From Telmatactis stephensoni (lineage: Eukaryota > Cnidaria > Anthozoa > Actiniaria > Isophelliidae), in NCBI GenBank assembly GCA_029948255.1, contig JALIZF010001709.1:434001-498000 (forward strand): a stretch of 64,000 nt of DNA. The letters run 5' to 3'. Below, piece after piece: positions 19,418 through 30,745 of this stretch; positions within the stretch are counted from its first letter, which is position 1; every line of letters starts with the position of its first letter. The notes under the pieces are model-generated. The model ran no database searches. It worked only from the letters and a program-made list of their open reading frames with translations, and had not been told where the DNA came from. The position numbers were made by a program, and so were the translations under genes.

Positions 19418-21518
19418 GTTTCAACTTCTTTCCTTTCTGTGTAGTAGTTTATCAGTTACCAAAATTACTGTCACGAGTTATCGACGTAAAATATGGTCGT
19501 TTACTTTACTTTACTATCCCGACAACTGGCGGGAAAAATCTGACATACGAAATTGACAACAAAACATTTCTGTGGGTAACTTGATAAAACAAATCTTGGG
19601 CAATCTTTGTAAGTCTTGATGATCGAGGACCATGTCCTTGCCAGGCGTTAATAGTGACCTGGTTATCCACCTGAGCATCCACTCTACAATCTTGAACAGA
19701 TCCAGGAAGAGCTTTCATGGCCCTCAAAACAGCAGACATTTCCTTCACGTTGATATGCTCTTTCAGTAAGTCCTTAGACCAATAATCACCAATCTGTAGG
19801 GAAACATGTCTTTCATGTCTCCATGGAATACAACTCTCCCAGTAATCAAGAAATCTCCAAAATCTCTTCATGAAGAGCTGTCAACAGGCTCACCTCTGCA
19901 CCATGTCCTGACTTTCCAATTGCTGCAGCCATCTCACGGATGTAAAATTTAGTGCCAGGAAAAGCTAGCGAAAAAGACGTATATTTACCCATCAATTTCT
20001 GAATTGACTTGAGAGGCACGTGTTGCTTATGTGAATGGATCATCTCGCGCAAATCTGAAAATTTAGCTCTTTTCTTGCTTGACACCAAAAATGCTTGTTC
20101 ATGGGAGTCAATGACCATCCCTAGAAATGTTAATCGCCTCGTCAGGGACATAATACACTTGTTGAGCCCAAGAAAATACCCCAGATGGACCAAAACCAGG
20201 TAAACCATGTATAATGTAGCCTCCGCCGACTCCCGACTGAACAGTTGACTTCAAAGCTCAATAGTGTGTGACCAATAACCTTTGTTGTTAAACACCTCAC
20301 CAATTATCACCACCTTGCCGATTATCGTCGATATACAAACAACCGAACCCAATTCCCTGAAAAAACTGGTATGGTGAAGACCAATGGTTTGGTAAACATA
20401 AGGATAATTTTTCCAACAAAATGGTACTGTTGTATTAACGAACCACCATCCCTGCCATTCAACCCCAAAGAACTCCTGTGGATTAGCTGATAAAAACACA
20501 TGGCCGTAAACAGACTTGCCGTCAATCTTGTGAGTCTGGGTAGATGAAACGAGGAAAGGATGTCAACGTGTCTAGTTTGAAAGGGGTATCCTTAATCCCA
20601 TAGGTTGAGAAATCTGGCATCCACACACCATCTTGGCTTACTGGGCTCTACAGTTAAAGGAAGAACTGACCAGGGAGGGGGAACTTCTCCAACTTTACCC
20701 CAAACACTAACCACCCTGGTACCCACACGTTGTAGTGTTTCACTAATAAACTCTGAAAATTTGCAACAAGACTGGTGATTCTTAAATAAATTCTTTGGAG
20801 GACATGGTGAATTGTACATTTTGAATCTTTAAATACCCCTTTAAATGGTTTCATGAACGACCAAATATCCATGCCATTGGACAGCCATTCCAGAATTTGA
20901 TCTTGAGATGAACTGTTTGCCAAAACAGTTTCCCACATTGGTACATGTTTATGGAGTTCACCAGCCTTGAAAGAATCCCAGTCTCTAAACTCAAGCTGAT
21001 GGACATTACCCTTCTCTCCCATTTGTACCTTTGTCACTTCAGCGAGCATATCTACCCGACTAGTCATTTTCCCAAGCTTGTATCTCCACTGAATGATTTC
21101 GAGTTAACTTGTTTCCCTTGCAATTTTCTCTGTGCTTCCAAAGGTTAAACATCCCACTTTTATTAATACAACCAAAAGAAAACTAGAAGATGGAAAAAAC
21201 GAAATTAATCCAAGTCTAGGGAAAATGACTACCGTAGCCCGCTAAAGCATGCACCGTAGCCCGCTAAAGCATGCTCAAGGGATTGCCCTGTTGGACAATA
21301 TGCTTGTGGCGTCATTTCTCTACACTCGAAACAATTGAGAAATTTTCCTAGAAGTTAACAAGAAAAAACAGACCACTAGGTAACGAAATTAATAAAACAA
21401 GATAGTCAAAACAAACAAACATCAGATTCCATTGACTAGCGATGTTGTACAAGAGATAAAACAAAAACAAAAAACTCAAAATCAAATACCTTTATCCCAA
21501 ATAGTACTAAAGGTCAAT

Positions 21519-21863
21519 TTAAGACCACTTTCTTGGGCATGAACGATCAAAATGGCCCCCTTGATTGCAAACCCAACATCTAAAGTTTCTTGGACCTCGT
21601 CCTTGTCCATCACCTCTCCCATGACCGCGGTAAACATAGGGGACAGCTCTCATCCGCCGAGCAGGGGTCTCCTTGTGCTGGCCTTTCAAGGCTTTGTCAA
21701 TGGCCTTTGCCACTTCCGCTTCCTCTTTAGAAGCTACTAACTTAACCAAAATACTCTGCAGTACTGGCGTGCCCACCAAAGGACGGCACTGACGTAGAAT
21801 TAAGGAACATCTAGAGGCCCTCTGATCATTGGACTTCTGCGCCAAATATACAACTGCTTCCAA
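21519..21863 (-). pseudogene. Gag-like protein with CCHC knuckle, YR retrotransposon 2
   Basis: The C-terminal part of a gag-like protein. A helical region is followed by a glycine-rich basic stretch (GHGRGDGQGRGPRN) and a zinc knuckle CWVCNQGGHFDRSC near the end. The N-terminus is lost or out of frame upstream of 21863; a shifted frame continues towards 22000. Confidence 0.68.
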
Positions 21864-22149
21864 GGCAGCAATAGCCGCATATGCATCTAATAAATCAAAG
21901 TTTGGAGGCTAACAATTGCACTGTCCACTGAATGTTGACTAGCATTCTTCTTCAAATCCTCTAATTCTTTTCTAAGTCTGTCAATCTAGGCCAACAAAAT
22001 CAAAAGACAATCAGAAAGAAAACTTGGCACTTGGCGTTCAAAGGTCATGCTCAGTAAACTTCGGATAACTGGCCAAAATAATTTGATCTCTATTATACCC
22101 TAACCTGGGTCTTCTGTTCGCTTAGTTCAGCCAACAAATCTAGACTCTC
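21864..22149. other. Gag leader remnant, no intact gene
   Basis: AT-rich and broken; probably the 5' part of the gag-like gene of YR element 2. Nothing else recognised. Confidence 0.35.
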
Positions 22150-22354
22150 TGCCTGGTCCCTCACTCAACCTAGACCCTAAACTCGGCTTGGTTGTTGACT
22201 CGACCTAGACCCTTAACTCGGCCTGGTCCTTGACTCGACCTAGACCCTTGACCAGCCTGGTCCTTGACTCAGCTTGGTCCTTGACTTGACCTAGACCCTT
22301 GACTCAGCCTGGTCCATGACTCGACCTATACCCTTAACTCGGCTTGACTTGACC
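22150..22354. repeat. Minisatellite, left part
   Basis: Imperfect copies of a unit of about 35 bases built from CTTGACTCGACCTAGACC and CTTGACTCAGCCTGGTCC half-units. The array stops abruptly at GACCTA where the inserted unit begins, and resumes at 24748. Confidence 0.85.
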
Positions 22355-22468
22355 TACAATCACGGACAAAAATCCTTGAGACAGTTATGAAATCCATACA
22401 TTTGAGCTGTTACTTGATTAAAAGCAACATATTTTTCGCTTTGTCTTAATCTTTTTGTCCGGCATTGT
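22355..22468. mobile_element. Short MITE, about 114 bp
   Basis: Begins TACAATCACGGACAAAAA and ends CTTTTTGTCCGGCATTGT. It shares its first 75 or so bases and its last 35 or so with the 277 bp copy at 24471, so it looks like an internally deleted version. Confidence 0.72.
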
Positions 22469-22793
22469 CTATGACATGTTTTGCGCTTCACGGGGGCCAG
22501 TTCAAGGGTATACCAAAAAAGGGTCTTGCAAAATGTTCACATCAAGTGTACATATTTGTACACGAAGTTGTAGATCACGGTCTTAGTGTATGAGGAAATA
22601 CAGGACAAATTCAGTTTGCTGAACGTAGCTATTTCAAACTTCTTAGAAATAGAATAGCAATTTCCACATTTATAATACACTATACAAAATTACTCGATTC
22701 TGATTGGACGAGAGGAGTACAATTATATCGTTAATTGTACTCTGTAGAGTACCTATTAAGTCGCTATGGCAACGATAGTGTATTATAAATAAA

Positions 22794-22953
22794 AAATCGC
22801 ACGATCTTCTCGTACAATTCAGAATTAATAGTTACTCGTAATGTTTTGAAAACTCTCAAATAGGACTCGCCTAAAGGCTCGTCCTATTTTGAGAACTTTC
22901 AAAACATTACTCGTACCTATTAATTCCGAATTGTACTCAAGATCGTGCGATTT
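22794..22953. repeat. 160 bp near-perfect palindrome
   Basis: The arms start AAATCGCACGATCTT and run inward for about 72 bases with a few mismatches to a loop near CGCCTAAAGGCTCG. It would fold into a long hairpin. A related loop motif (ACTCGT..CAGGCCTTTAGGCC) is seen at 49638-49671. Probably a foldback element. Confidence 0.85.
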
Positions 22954-24470
22954 CCTATACAAACGCTTAGAGATTGAACGTGGACCTTCTTCAAAGATAT
23001 GAAAGCAATTAGTTATCTTCAGAAAGGTCTAGAGAATCAGAAAATTAAAGAGGTTAGGTACCACAGACGTGTGAAGTCTACATTTAGTAACTTACAGCCA
23101 GGCAGATTAAGAGCGACTTCCCTCACGCAATGATTTCGCCGAAATTGCTGTGCACTACTTCAACATTTGCAATGCTAAAGTTAAGTATTGGTGCTGTTTT
23201 TGAGAAAGCCATCAGAATGGAGGTGTACGCAAGTATATAGGCATTGGCTTTGATAAAAGAAACAGGCAGTTAACTGCTTAGCAGTCCTGGTACACAAACG
23301 TGGAATTAGAGTCCATTTATATTCTAAGCCTCACAATAATTACCATAATTACCATAGCGCGTGGAAATATGTTACCAAATGTGTTGTGAAATCAAACACT
23401 GAATAATAAACAAAACCGCTGGTCGACGATGGCGAAACGGACATGTTGCAATACAACCGAGCTATCAAATCCCAAGGGAGTCTAACATGAGGTCTGAGTT
23501 CTGCGGTGCTGATACTAAGTTGAACGTTTTGTTATATATATGTGGGCGTTTGTACCTATATAAACGGTTATAACTTGGTTAACTTCATTCAAATATTGTA
23601 TCTTTGCAATAAAACCATGATCAACAAGCCATCTTATTGGTTAACGGCCAATCTTTTCTATAAGTAGATATCAGTCAGTTGTTCTCTAGAGAAAAGTGGT
23701 GTAGATCGTTCGTTAACCGTTGAAAACAAAATCAATGAGGTTGTGAATCGTGTGAAATCTTAGTTTACCTGAAAGCTAACATATTGACAATTTGAAAGAG
23801 TTCCTTCATTTTATTATAAAGAGAATCAAAACTTTTTGCCTGCTTGGGTAATCAAATTCCTCTATGTACAGCAGTGTAACGCTATAAACTGACATGTCAC
23901 GCAATGTCCAGAGGAATTGTAACGCGCGCGCGTGACCCTGGTCGAAAAAATATGTAAGGTTTTTAGATATTCGTTAAATGTTAGATTAAAGAACAGACTT
24001 TTATTGAAAAAGCAATGTTAATATTTGGTTCTTTGTCCTTTAGAAGCAATCATAAGATTCAGACTCCTGTTACTGGATTTATAGTCTTATCTATTTTAGT
24101 ACAATGTTTCTATGACTCTATCTGTGAACTGTCTATAGTTCTCACATTCGTTGCAGTGCTTGTTTCAGCATAATAATTGATCCTGGATAGGTATATTCGT
24201 ATCTTGCCAGAGATATTTCATATAAGTTCGAGTACGGATCGCTAATTTGCTTGATATAAACCATGGACACAAAGAGATGAAGTACTATAATCGTGCGCGA
24301 CATCAACCAATAACTTTAAGAAGCATCAAAGGCTTTTTTGCCGACACAACTGTTATTCTTTCGTTATGATTGGTAATTAGAATTTGCGTTCATCATGACA
24401 ACGAGTGAAAAATTTAGTATAGACACTGTGAAATTTACGTAAACGCGCAATAACAGGCTTATCATTTATA
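22954..24470. other. Long stretch without recognisable gene
   Basis: AT-rich, all six frames broken, and no inverted ends noticed apart from the flanking elements. Confidence 0.55.
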
Positions 24471-24747
24471 TACAATCACGGACAAAAATCCTTGAGACAG
24501 TTATGAAATCCATACATTTGAGCTGTTACTTGATTAGGTCTCCTCTTGCTTACAAGTTATTCATTGAATCCCCCTCCCCCCCGAGTCAATGTTGTACCAG
24601 ACGATAGCCCATTCTATGGACGACATTGTGCACCTACCTCAACATTGGGTGAGAGGGGGAGAGGGGAGAACAATTAACTGAAAGTGATGGGTTTACTCAA
24701 AAAGCAACATTTTTTGCTTTGTCTTAACCTTTTTGTCCAGCATTGTA
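24471..24747. mobile_element. MITE, 277 bp, TA ends
   Basis: TACAATCACGGACAAAAA at the left, and TTTTTGTCCAGCATTGTA at the right. The middle has a CCCCCTCCCCCCC stretch followed by TCAATGTTG, mirrored by CAACATTGGGTGAGAGGGGG. The same inner structure is in the MITE at 47931-48193, so the two belong to one family. No coding capacity. Confidence 0.78.
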
Positions 24748-24885
24748 GACCCTTGACTCAGCCTGGTCCATGACTTGACCTATACCCTTAACTCAGCTTG
24801 TTCCTTGACTCAACCTAGACCCTTGACTCGGCCTGGTCCTTGACTCGACCCAGACCATTGACTCAGCCTGATCCTTAACCCAAAC
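24748..24885. repeat. Minisatellite, right part
   Basis: Continues the same GACCCTTGACTCAGCCTGGTCC-type units as at 22150-22354. Confidence 0.83.
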
Positions 24886-24911
24886 CGCACCCTTCATTAG
24901 CATAGCCCTTG

Positions 24912-25078
24912 GCTATGATCCCTGACGTAGTTCCCTGTTGTAGAGACACTAACTGACGTGGTACCTGATGTAGTGCCATTCTCCTGACACCGTTCCATTT
25001 CCTGACGTGGTTCCCTGACGTTGCTCCTTTTTCCTGATGTGGTTCCCTTTCCTGACGTGGTGCCCTGACGTGGTTCAA
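24912..25078. repeat. Short-period repeat, CCTGACGTGGTTC units
   Basis: About nine imperfect copies of a 13-base unit (CCTGACGTGGTTC or CCTGACGTAGTGC), spaced irregularly by short T/C-rich linkers. The two short frames across it are by-products of the repeat. Confidence 0.75.
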
Positions 25079-25499
25079 TAGAAGGCAAAGCCTTGAAATC
25101 GAAAACAATTTATAATTATTTAAATAGTTATGTTATTGGGTAATTTCATATTGCTGTCTTATGTTATGTTTCACCAACAAAGTTTTGAAATAAAAGTCCA
25201 AGCTTTCAGATGACCGTCCGTCATCAGGGTAATAAAAGCAAAATCTAAGCTACAAGGTCTGTATATAGATAATTAGCAATTAAAAATAATAACTGTGATT
25301 GAACATAAAATATTAAGTCCCAAAGGACCATAATTATGAAAGAATTTATAATATAAATAAAATAATTATATCATAAAAACATATATATGAGCGCTGTTCA
25401 CACAAAAGGGGTCTTCTTTACTAAGACCCCTTTGATGTACCATCTTCAAGATTTGCCGCTTTAACAGCAATCTTTAGCGTTTCTTTGGTCATTTCTCGG

Positions 25500-25805
25500 C
25501 GAAGAAAGGAGAGAGAACAAGCACAACAACAAAACTCTCAAAAGAAAAAGAAAAAAAAAATAGAGAGAGAAAAGAAAGAAAAATGAACAGAAAACCCAAG
25601 GGCGCGTTTTGTGAGAGAGAAAGTAAGACAGCAAAGAAAGACAACAGTTGTTCGGATTTCTTTGCCAATTAAATGGGAATCAAAAACAAACTTTAAAAAA
25701 GAATTAACCGAGAAATAAGAAAGAGAAAAGAAAGAAAAACAGGAAAAATGGGTTTGTGAAAGAGAAAAAGAGAGAAGAAAAAGATAAAAAAAACAAAAAC
25801 AAGAC
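25500..25805. repeat. Purine-rich tract (plus strand)
   Basis: About 300 bases composed mostly of A and G on the plus strand (AAAGAAAAAG, GAGAGAGAAA), with short interruptions. Such asymmetric tracts can form triplex-like structures. The open frame on the other strand is a composition artefact. Confidence 0.7.
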
Positions 25806-26291
25806 AAACAATAGTTGTCAAGGTAACTGTCAATTTGGTGCTGTTCTAGAAGACTGAAGGCTCAATTATACAGTGACGCCTGACGCCTGAATTCTAGGCT
25901 TTACGTTTGGTGAGCGTACTGATCGTGGCCTGAATTCAGCTTCTAAGTGCTTTTCCGAGTCATTTTGTAGCACAGAAGTCGCTTGGCTTGCATCATTAAG
26001 CAAGAAAAGACGGCAGAGACAATCTCCTGGAAGAACTCAGGAGTGGGAAGCGACTTTACGAAGAAAGAGTCACAGTAATTACGGCGACAAGATTCAACTG
26101 TGATCTCTGGAGTATTGAGGCTTCTCTGGTCGTTCTGTGATGCATTCCCCAAGCTAACAAGGCCATTTCGGCGAGTTTTGAACTGTAACGAAGGCAATCG
26201 GTGCCGTCTGTGGCCTGTTAGCGAGGGGGGCTCAGCACTTATAAGAAATTTCTACGACTAAGAGTAGGGGACGGGTGCTGTGCAAATTTTT

Positions 26292-26361
26292 CATGGATGC
26301 CCATAATCCTTTTCTTCCGCTGTATCTGATCCAGCGGAAGAAATGCATTATGGGATGCATG
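26292..26361. repeat. 70 bp hairpin
   Basis: CATGGATGCCCATAATCC ... CTTCCGCTG pairs with CAGCGGAAG ... CATTATGGGATGCATG around a 9-base loop. Probably a small foldback element. Confidence 0.8.
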
Positions 26362-26499
26362 TTTGGACGCGTAGAGTGTTTGACCTTGGACCAGCTATGA
26401 TTGTAGCGCAGAGAATGCCAAAACGGGGTCGACTTGCACACCGTGCGTTACAGCCTAACTTATGGTCAACCTTTAAGACCCCTTTTAAGTGATCACGCC

Positions 26500-26997
26500 T
26501 CATATGCATAAATAACAAATTTTGTTTCTTTTACTACATAATTTGACAGCAACATTTTTGCTGCCTTTGTTGGAAATCCTGTATGATGACGAACATTCAT
26601 CCCCTAAGTTTACATTGGGAATCTCCATCAGTTGTTCAATTTTATCAAAGAGTAGATCTACTGGTAGCCCAAGATTTATTCGTTGAGTTTCGATGGTTTC
26701 GGATAAAGAACTCTGCGAAAAGTAGCTGAGCATGGAGGAGGAGGAGCTGCCTCCTGTATACTGTATGAACATACACATCAGTAATACTATCCCACTGCAG
26801 AAAGGCAGGGCCAGAACAATAGCATGTTTTGTGATGAGGGACGGGTACAGATTTAAACCCGTCTGGAAGCGAATGGGCACTTGCAATCTGGCTGAGTGTC
26901 AAGCCATCCTTAGGGATTGTCTTCCACCATTACAAACACTCAATTGAAGTACAAGAAAATTCCTCAGTGCTACAGCCACGTCAGGATGACATCGAGT
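26500..26997 (-). pseudogene. Exon resembling split tyrosine-recombinase-like gene
   Basis: After an acceptor (TTATTATTACAG, exon from 26997) the frame reads DVAVALRNFLVLQLSVCNGGRQS. This resembles the RNYLI....N..R box of the recombinase-like gene at 31.7-32.0 kb. A TGA interrupts it soon after (RMA stop HSARLQV), then the frame is open to 26500, including a hydrophobic stretch near 26840-26770. Upstream exons at 27434-27091 may belong to it. Domain call is tentative. Confidence 0.4.
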
Positions 26998-27090
26998 CTG
27001 TAATAATAAAGCAAAAAGTTAGAAATGATAATCACAATAAAAATACTACCAATTGAAAAGTACATTTTTTGTTAAGGATATACCTTTTTA

Positions 27091-27434
27091 TTAAGGACAA
27101 ACTTTGCTTCTAAAGACTTCAGAATTTTCTTGCAAGTTGTTGCATGTTGCATGCATGAGAATCTCATCCATCTCGTCGATGGTCATATCGTCTAGGTCTT
27201 CTGCCAACATGTTGTATCTTCGACCCACGTATTTCATAATAGCTGTTCGCCAATTGTCTTGTTTATCTATCAAAACTGTGAAATAAGTTCAAAGTATTTT
27301 GATCTTTGAAGGAGCCCAAATATATTTTTTCTACCTACCCTGAAGCTGGCTGCATTGCTTTTCTTTGATAGCTTCATCAGGAGGAAGTGCTTCATTGTAC
27401 GTTGATACGAGGAAGTCAATGTAGGAGCCCAAGA
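27091..27434 (-). CDS. Two consecutive exons, unknown protein
   Basis: Exon 27434-27339 (GSYIDFLVSTYNEALPPDEA ...) has an acceptor CCCCAG and a donor GGTAGGT. Exon 27275-27091 follows a TTTCACAG acceptor; the phases agree (1), and it reads DNWRTAIMKYVGRRYNMLAE then DDMTIDEMDEIL to a TAA. Protein-like composition and matching splice phase support real exons. No domain recognised. They may link to the exons at 28052-27651 upstream or to 26997 downstream. Confidence 0.5.
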
Positions 27435-27650
27435 CTGGGGTTATACATTTTGCTTTGAAGTTTACAATACAATATTTGATCACTGTGACGTCATCAGGTC
27501 ACGTGACATCTTAAAAGTACCCTAAAAAAATTAAGGACGTCGAGTTTAGTAACTTATAGAAGAAAAATGTTCATTTAGATGTTCTTTGTCTTCAAAATAT
27601 TTTTTATCCAAAATTTATACAATTAGCGATTGACCCAGGCCTTAATATAC

Positions 27651-28052
27651 TCAAGTTGTAGGGACATACTCTTCATCATCACTATCGTCTCCAGATGAAC
27701 TGCTCTCAATAACAGATGGACCTATGGTGATAAGACATTCGAAAATATCCCTAGAGTAATTAACTATTCATTGACATGGATCTTACCTTGCTTTCTAGAA
27801 GGACGCTTAGAAGTTTGTTGGATTTTGGACCCTGACGCAGGACCTGCAATTAAGTAAATGCATATGTTATGGTACGTATACCTATATGTGTTCCTTTTTG
27901 GTACTTACATTCTTCAACATCAATCACAGGCAATCTTTCACTAGATTCATCAGGAACATTTTTCATTTTTCGTATTAACTTCTAGGCTTCTTGTATTTTC
28001 ATGGAAAGGATGTGTTCTTACGGCCAAGGTGTTTCCTTTTTTGTACAGGCAT
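27651..28052 (-). CDS. Small multi-exon gene start, acidic/serine-rich protein
   Basis: A possible start is ATG 28052 (MPVQKRKHLGRKNTSFP). Later exons fit well: one ends 27909 with an AAT-GTAAGT donor (VPDESSERLPVIDVEE), then 27843-27787 (TTGCAG acceptor, AAG-GTAAGA donor, ASGSKIQQTSKRP), then 27721-27651 (ESSSSGDDSDDEEYVPTT and TGA). All junctions are phase 1. The link from the ATG to the first of these is out of frame. The acidic serine-rich style resembles the N-terminal exons of the gene at 40.1 kb, so this may be a related copy. Function unknown. Confidence 0.5.
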
Positions 28053-28083
28053 GGTCTGACCGCCAATGATAGATGTAGTTTTT

Positions 28084-28110
28084 AACTCATGGATTGCAAA
28101 TCCATGAGTT
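28084..28110. repeat. Perfect 27 bp hairpin AACTCATGGATT..AATCCATGAGTT
   Basis: A palindrome with a 3-base loop, flanked by GTAGTTTTT and ATTGTGAGGGG. A diverged version (TTTTTAACTCGTGGAT ... GAGTTATTGTGGGG) lies at 32144-32183, so it is a dispersed foldback end. Confidence 0.7.
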
Positions 28111-29129
28111 ATTGTGAGGGGTCGAATATGCAAATTTAATTTACTATTTATTCTATTGGTCTCTCTACTTTTGTACTACCAGACCAATCTAGTTTAGTTT
28201 AATTTATTCTAATTTACAATGAACTCAAGAGGGCTTTGTTCCTTTCAGACAAAGGTAACTCAAGTTTGGCAGTATTTGATGAATACAGTAACTACCTTAA
28301 GGTTAATATAAATAATTAATTAATCTAAATAATATAATTTAGCAATGACTCAATTGGTCAGGATTTCTTTCAGACCAAGGGAGCTTAACTTAATTTACCA
28401 TTAACTCAACTTTTTTTCTGACCACATTCTGACCAACTTTTTTTCTGACTACATTTAGTTGCCCTGTTTGTTAGATTTCCACATAGTTTTCACCCTTTCC
28501 TCGATCTTCTGATGCCATTGCATTGTTTTCTCTCTGTAGAACAGTTCAGGACACTTCAGGTCGAGTTCTTTGCGTACTAAAAGAATCCCAGGCCATTCTT
28601 TCTGTTTCACTAAGCTCTTCAGACATCTTTTCAAAGTAGCGTTATCTTCTTCGGACAGCGGCGTCCTAAATTAAATTTCAAAAAAATGTTTGAGATTCAA
28701 GTACAAACTCTACATAATGTCTATTGCCGTACCTCTTTGCCTTTACTGGAGATTCTATTAGCATAACCTCATGCTCTTGTGGGTTGCTGACAGTAACCTA
28801 TTCTCAGTGGTCCCACTGTGTGTGATATGAGAATGGGAGAGACCTGGCTCCGCTCTCTACGAAGCGAAGTAGAACATCAGGAGGAAGGGAGGGAGGGTGG
28901 GAAACAGAGAGCAAGCACCAGGTGACACAGTGAGACGAATTACAAATACACTCGGTATTGTCGATAGCAGAACGCCACTCTGCAGGTTGGCGATAAAGTG
29001 ATTATGCTAATGATGTATTCTCATATATACACACTTGTGGGACCACTGGGAATAGTAACCTATGTGATATGAGAATGGGAGAGACCTGGCTCCGTCTACA
29101 GGGAAACGCTTCGTGCATACAGGGATACA

Positions 29130-29212
29130 AACCACCCAAACACAAAACCAACACGCCCAAACTCAAAACCAACACCCCAAACTCAAAACCAAAATTCCCA
29201 AACTCAAAAACA
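29130..29212. repeat. Tandem repeat, about 19 bp unit
   Basis: Four to five imperfect copies of CCCAAACTCAAAACCAACA in a row, inside the large inverted-repeat element. The frame across it is a by-product. Confidence 0.8.
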
Positions 29213-30294
29213 TGGGGTCGACGCGACACTAAGAGAACATTAAAGAATGGCTGTCATCCCCCGGGAACCGACTTGCATGATAGTAGAAGCAAACTCGCAA
29301 CAAAAATCACTATTACTTCACGCTAACACTAGCCAGGAACCCAGGGGATGACAGACTGAGTGCCGGTAATCCGACAGGGATATTAGCATCCCTTTCAGAC
29401 TGTCATACCAAGAGTTATGGCATAGCTAAATGGACAGCAAATGAAATACACACCAAACATTTCGGAAAACTAAAGAACCAAAATGGCGAAGCAAATAGAG
29501 TGGAACGACAAACTGGAACACTCAATGAAAGACATATACGTCCACGCCAAATCTCACAAAGCTCGAGTGGCGAGATAAACAATGCTTAAGATAATGGGAC
29601 TTGGTACACAAACATAACTCGATAAATTCCAATGCAAATCCTTAATTTTTCGCATTCCGTAATGGGGAATCTTCAAAATCATGCTATCAATTGTCACTCC
29701 GCTTTGGGCCTAATCCAACACTGAACTGAATCCTTCTTTGGAGCTGGTAAAGTAAATCAAAGGGGCTATTAACTTATGTGACAAACCGGGAACCAAAAAG
29801 CACAGGAAGGTCACAGGGCATAACATTGCTGCATCTTATTATAAAACTCGTGCTCAAGGACAAAAGAAGACAAGAGACGCAAGAGATAGAATTCTTAAAC
29901 AATGGGCACATTGGTCATCCAATATTTCAAAAGAAACAAATAGGCATTGTAGAAAGCATAAAGGGAATAGGGAACCAAATCGGGGACAAAGGTAATGAAA
30001 CAAACAAACCTAATTATAAAAAGGGTAACCAAAGAAAAGAAAAGAAAAACAAAACGGCAAAGAAGAAAAAATATTTTAAAAAGTTGAATATAATTAAAAA
30101 GGACGTGAAAAACTATAAAAAACTATAAATATGAAATATAAAAACATTTTATAAAGAAAACAAATAGGATTGGAAACCTTAAACAACCGAGTATTTAATA
30201 AAAAGGATAAATGATACGATATCAAGATGAAGAAAGATATAACGCAGTTACAAGTAAAATATCACTTTAAAGCCAAACAAAACATGATCGCCTA

Positions 30295-30745
30295 CTACGC
30301 CGCTCGAGGGTTCAAACCACACGAGGCGAAAAGGCCAAATATCACTCTACAATCACCTACTACGCCGCTCGAGGGTTTAACCGACAAACCACACGAGGCG
30401 AAAAGGACAAATATCACTTTACAATCGCCTACTACGCCGCTCGAGGGTTCAAACCACAAACCACACGAGGCGAAAAGGCCAAATATCACTTTACGATCGC
30501 CTACTACGCCGCTCGAGGGTTTAACCGACAAACCACACGAGGCGAAAAGGCCAAATATCACTGTATAATCGCCTACTACGCCGCTCGAGGGTTCAAACCA
30601 CAAACCACACGAGGCGAAAAGGCCAAATATCACTGTACAATCACCTACTACGCCGCTCGAGGGTTTAACCAACAAACCACACGAGGCGAAAAGGCCAAAT
30701 ATCACTGTACAATCGCCTACTACCACTCGAAAAACTCGAGGCGAA
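30295..30745. repeat. 72 bp tandem array with 144 bp higher-order alternation
   Basis: Six copies of a 72 bp unit starting CCTACTACGCCGCTCGAGGG, plus a degenerate seventh. Units alternate strictly between GGGTTCAAACCAC and GGGTTTAACC(G/A)AC variants (the first copy is 6 bp shorter). The unit is a multiple of three, so long frames stay open on both strands (30227-30568 plus; 30726-30295 minus, peptide repeat with FGLFASCGL). I regard both frames as by-products of the array. Confidence 0.9.

Larger units (their letters stand above)
18792..21067 (-). pseudogene. RT/RNase H of YR retrotransposon 2
   Basis: RT fingers near 20750-20600 (VWGKVGEVPPPW, VLPLTVEPSKPR). Palm near 20500-20310 (FFGVEWQGWWFVN), with a YIDD active site readable in a shifted frame at about 20334-20323. 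Thumb and connection at 20208-19846. RNase H at 19871-19560 (HINVKEMSAVLRA, CRVDAQVDNQVT). The RNase H tail is near 19019-18792 (LPAWWPIVNAMS, KQGFEARPIQFD). The frame changes at least five times. The SINE at about 19340 and the 77 bp duplication fall within this gene. Confidence 0.75.
17303..21863 (-). mobile_element. Decayed YR retrotransposon, copy 2
   Basis: On the minus strand in order: gag-like with CCHC knuckle (21863-21519), RT/RNase H pieces (21067-18792), tyrosine recombinase (18586-17303). This is the same gene order as the element at 1.4-5.5 kb, but the proteins are clearly of a different lineage: the recombinase starts with a zinc-ribbon-like cluster. Many frameshifts, a 77 bp tandem duplication and a tRNA-like SINE break it. 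Termini not identified. Confidence 0.8.
22355..24747. mobile_element. 2.39 kb composite unit bounded by two related MITEs
   Basis: Outer ends are TACAATCACGGACAAAAA at 22355 and its imperfect inverse TTTTTGTCC..CATTGTA ending at 24747. TA is present at both borders, and removing the unit rejoins the minisatellite in register (GACC-TA-GACCC). Each end is itself a short inverted-repeat element (22355-22468 and 24471-24747). The middle has no gene, but holds a 160 bp palindrome. It may be one element with an internal copy of its own end, or two copies that moved together. Confidence 0.6.

Noticed and set aside
25538..25807. Minus-strand 89-codon frame, F/S/L rich
   Set aside because: Product of the purine-rich tract on the other strand; no protein-like pattern.
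26732..26947. Plus-strand 71-codon frame
   Set aside because: Antisense to the exon at 26997-26500, which has an acceptor site and a conserved-looking motif.
29778..30128. Plus-strand lysine-rich 116-codon frame
   Set aside because: The lysine run comes from an A-rich tract inside the inverted-repeat element; no recognisable domain, so not listed as a gene.
30295..30726. Repetitive 24-residue peptide frame on the minus strand
   Set aside because: Open only because the 72 bp satellite unit is divisible by three; open on both strands and without start context.
30295..30745. CRISPR array
   Set aside because: The units are directly adjacent 72 bp repeats without unique spacers, in a eukaryotic context.
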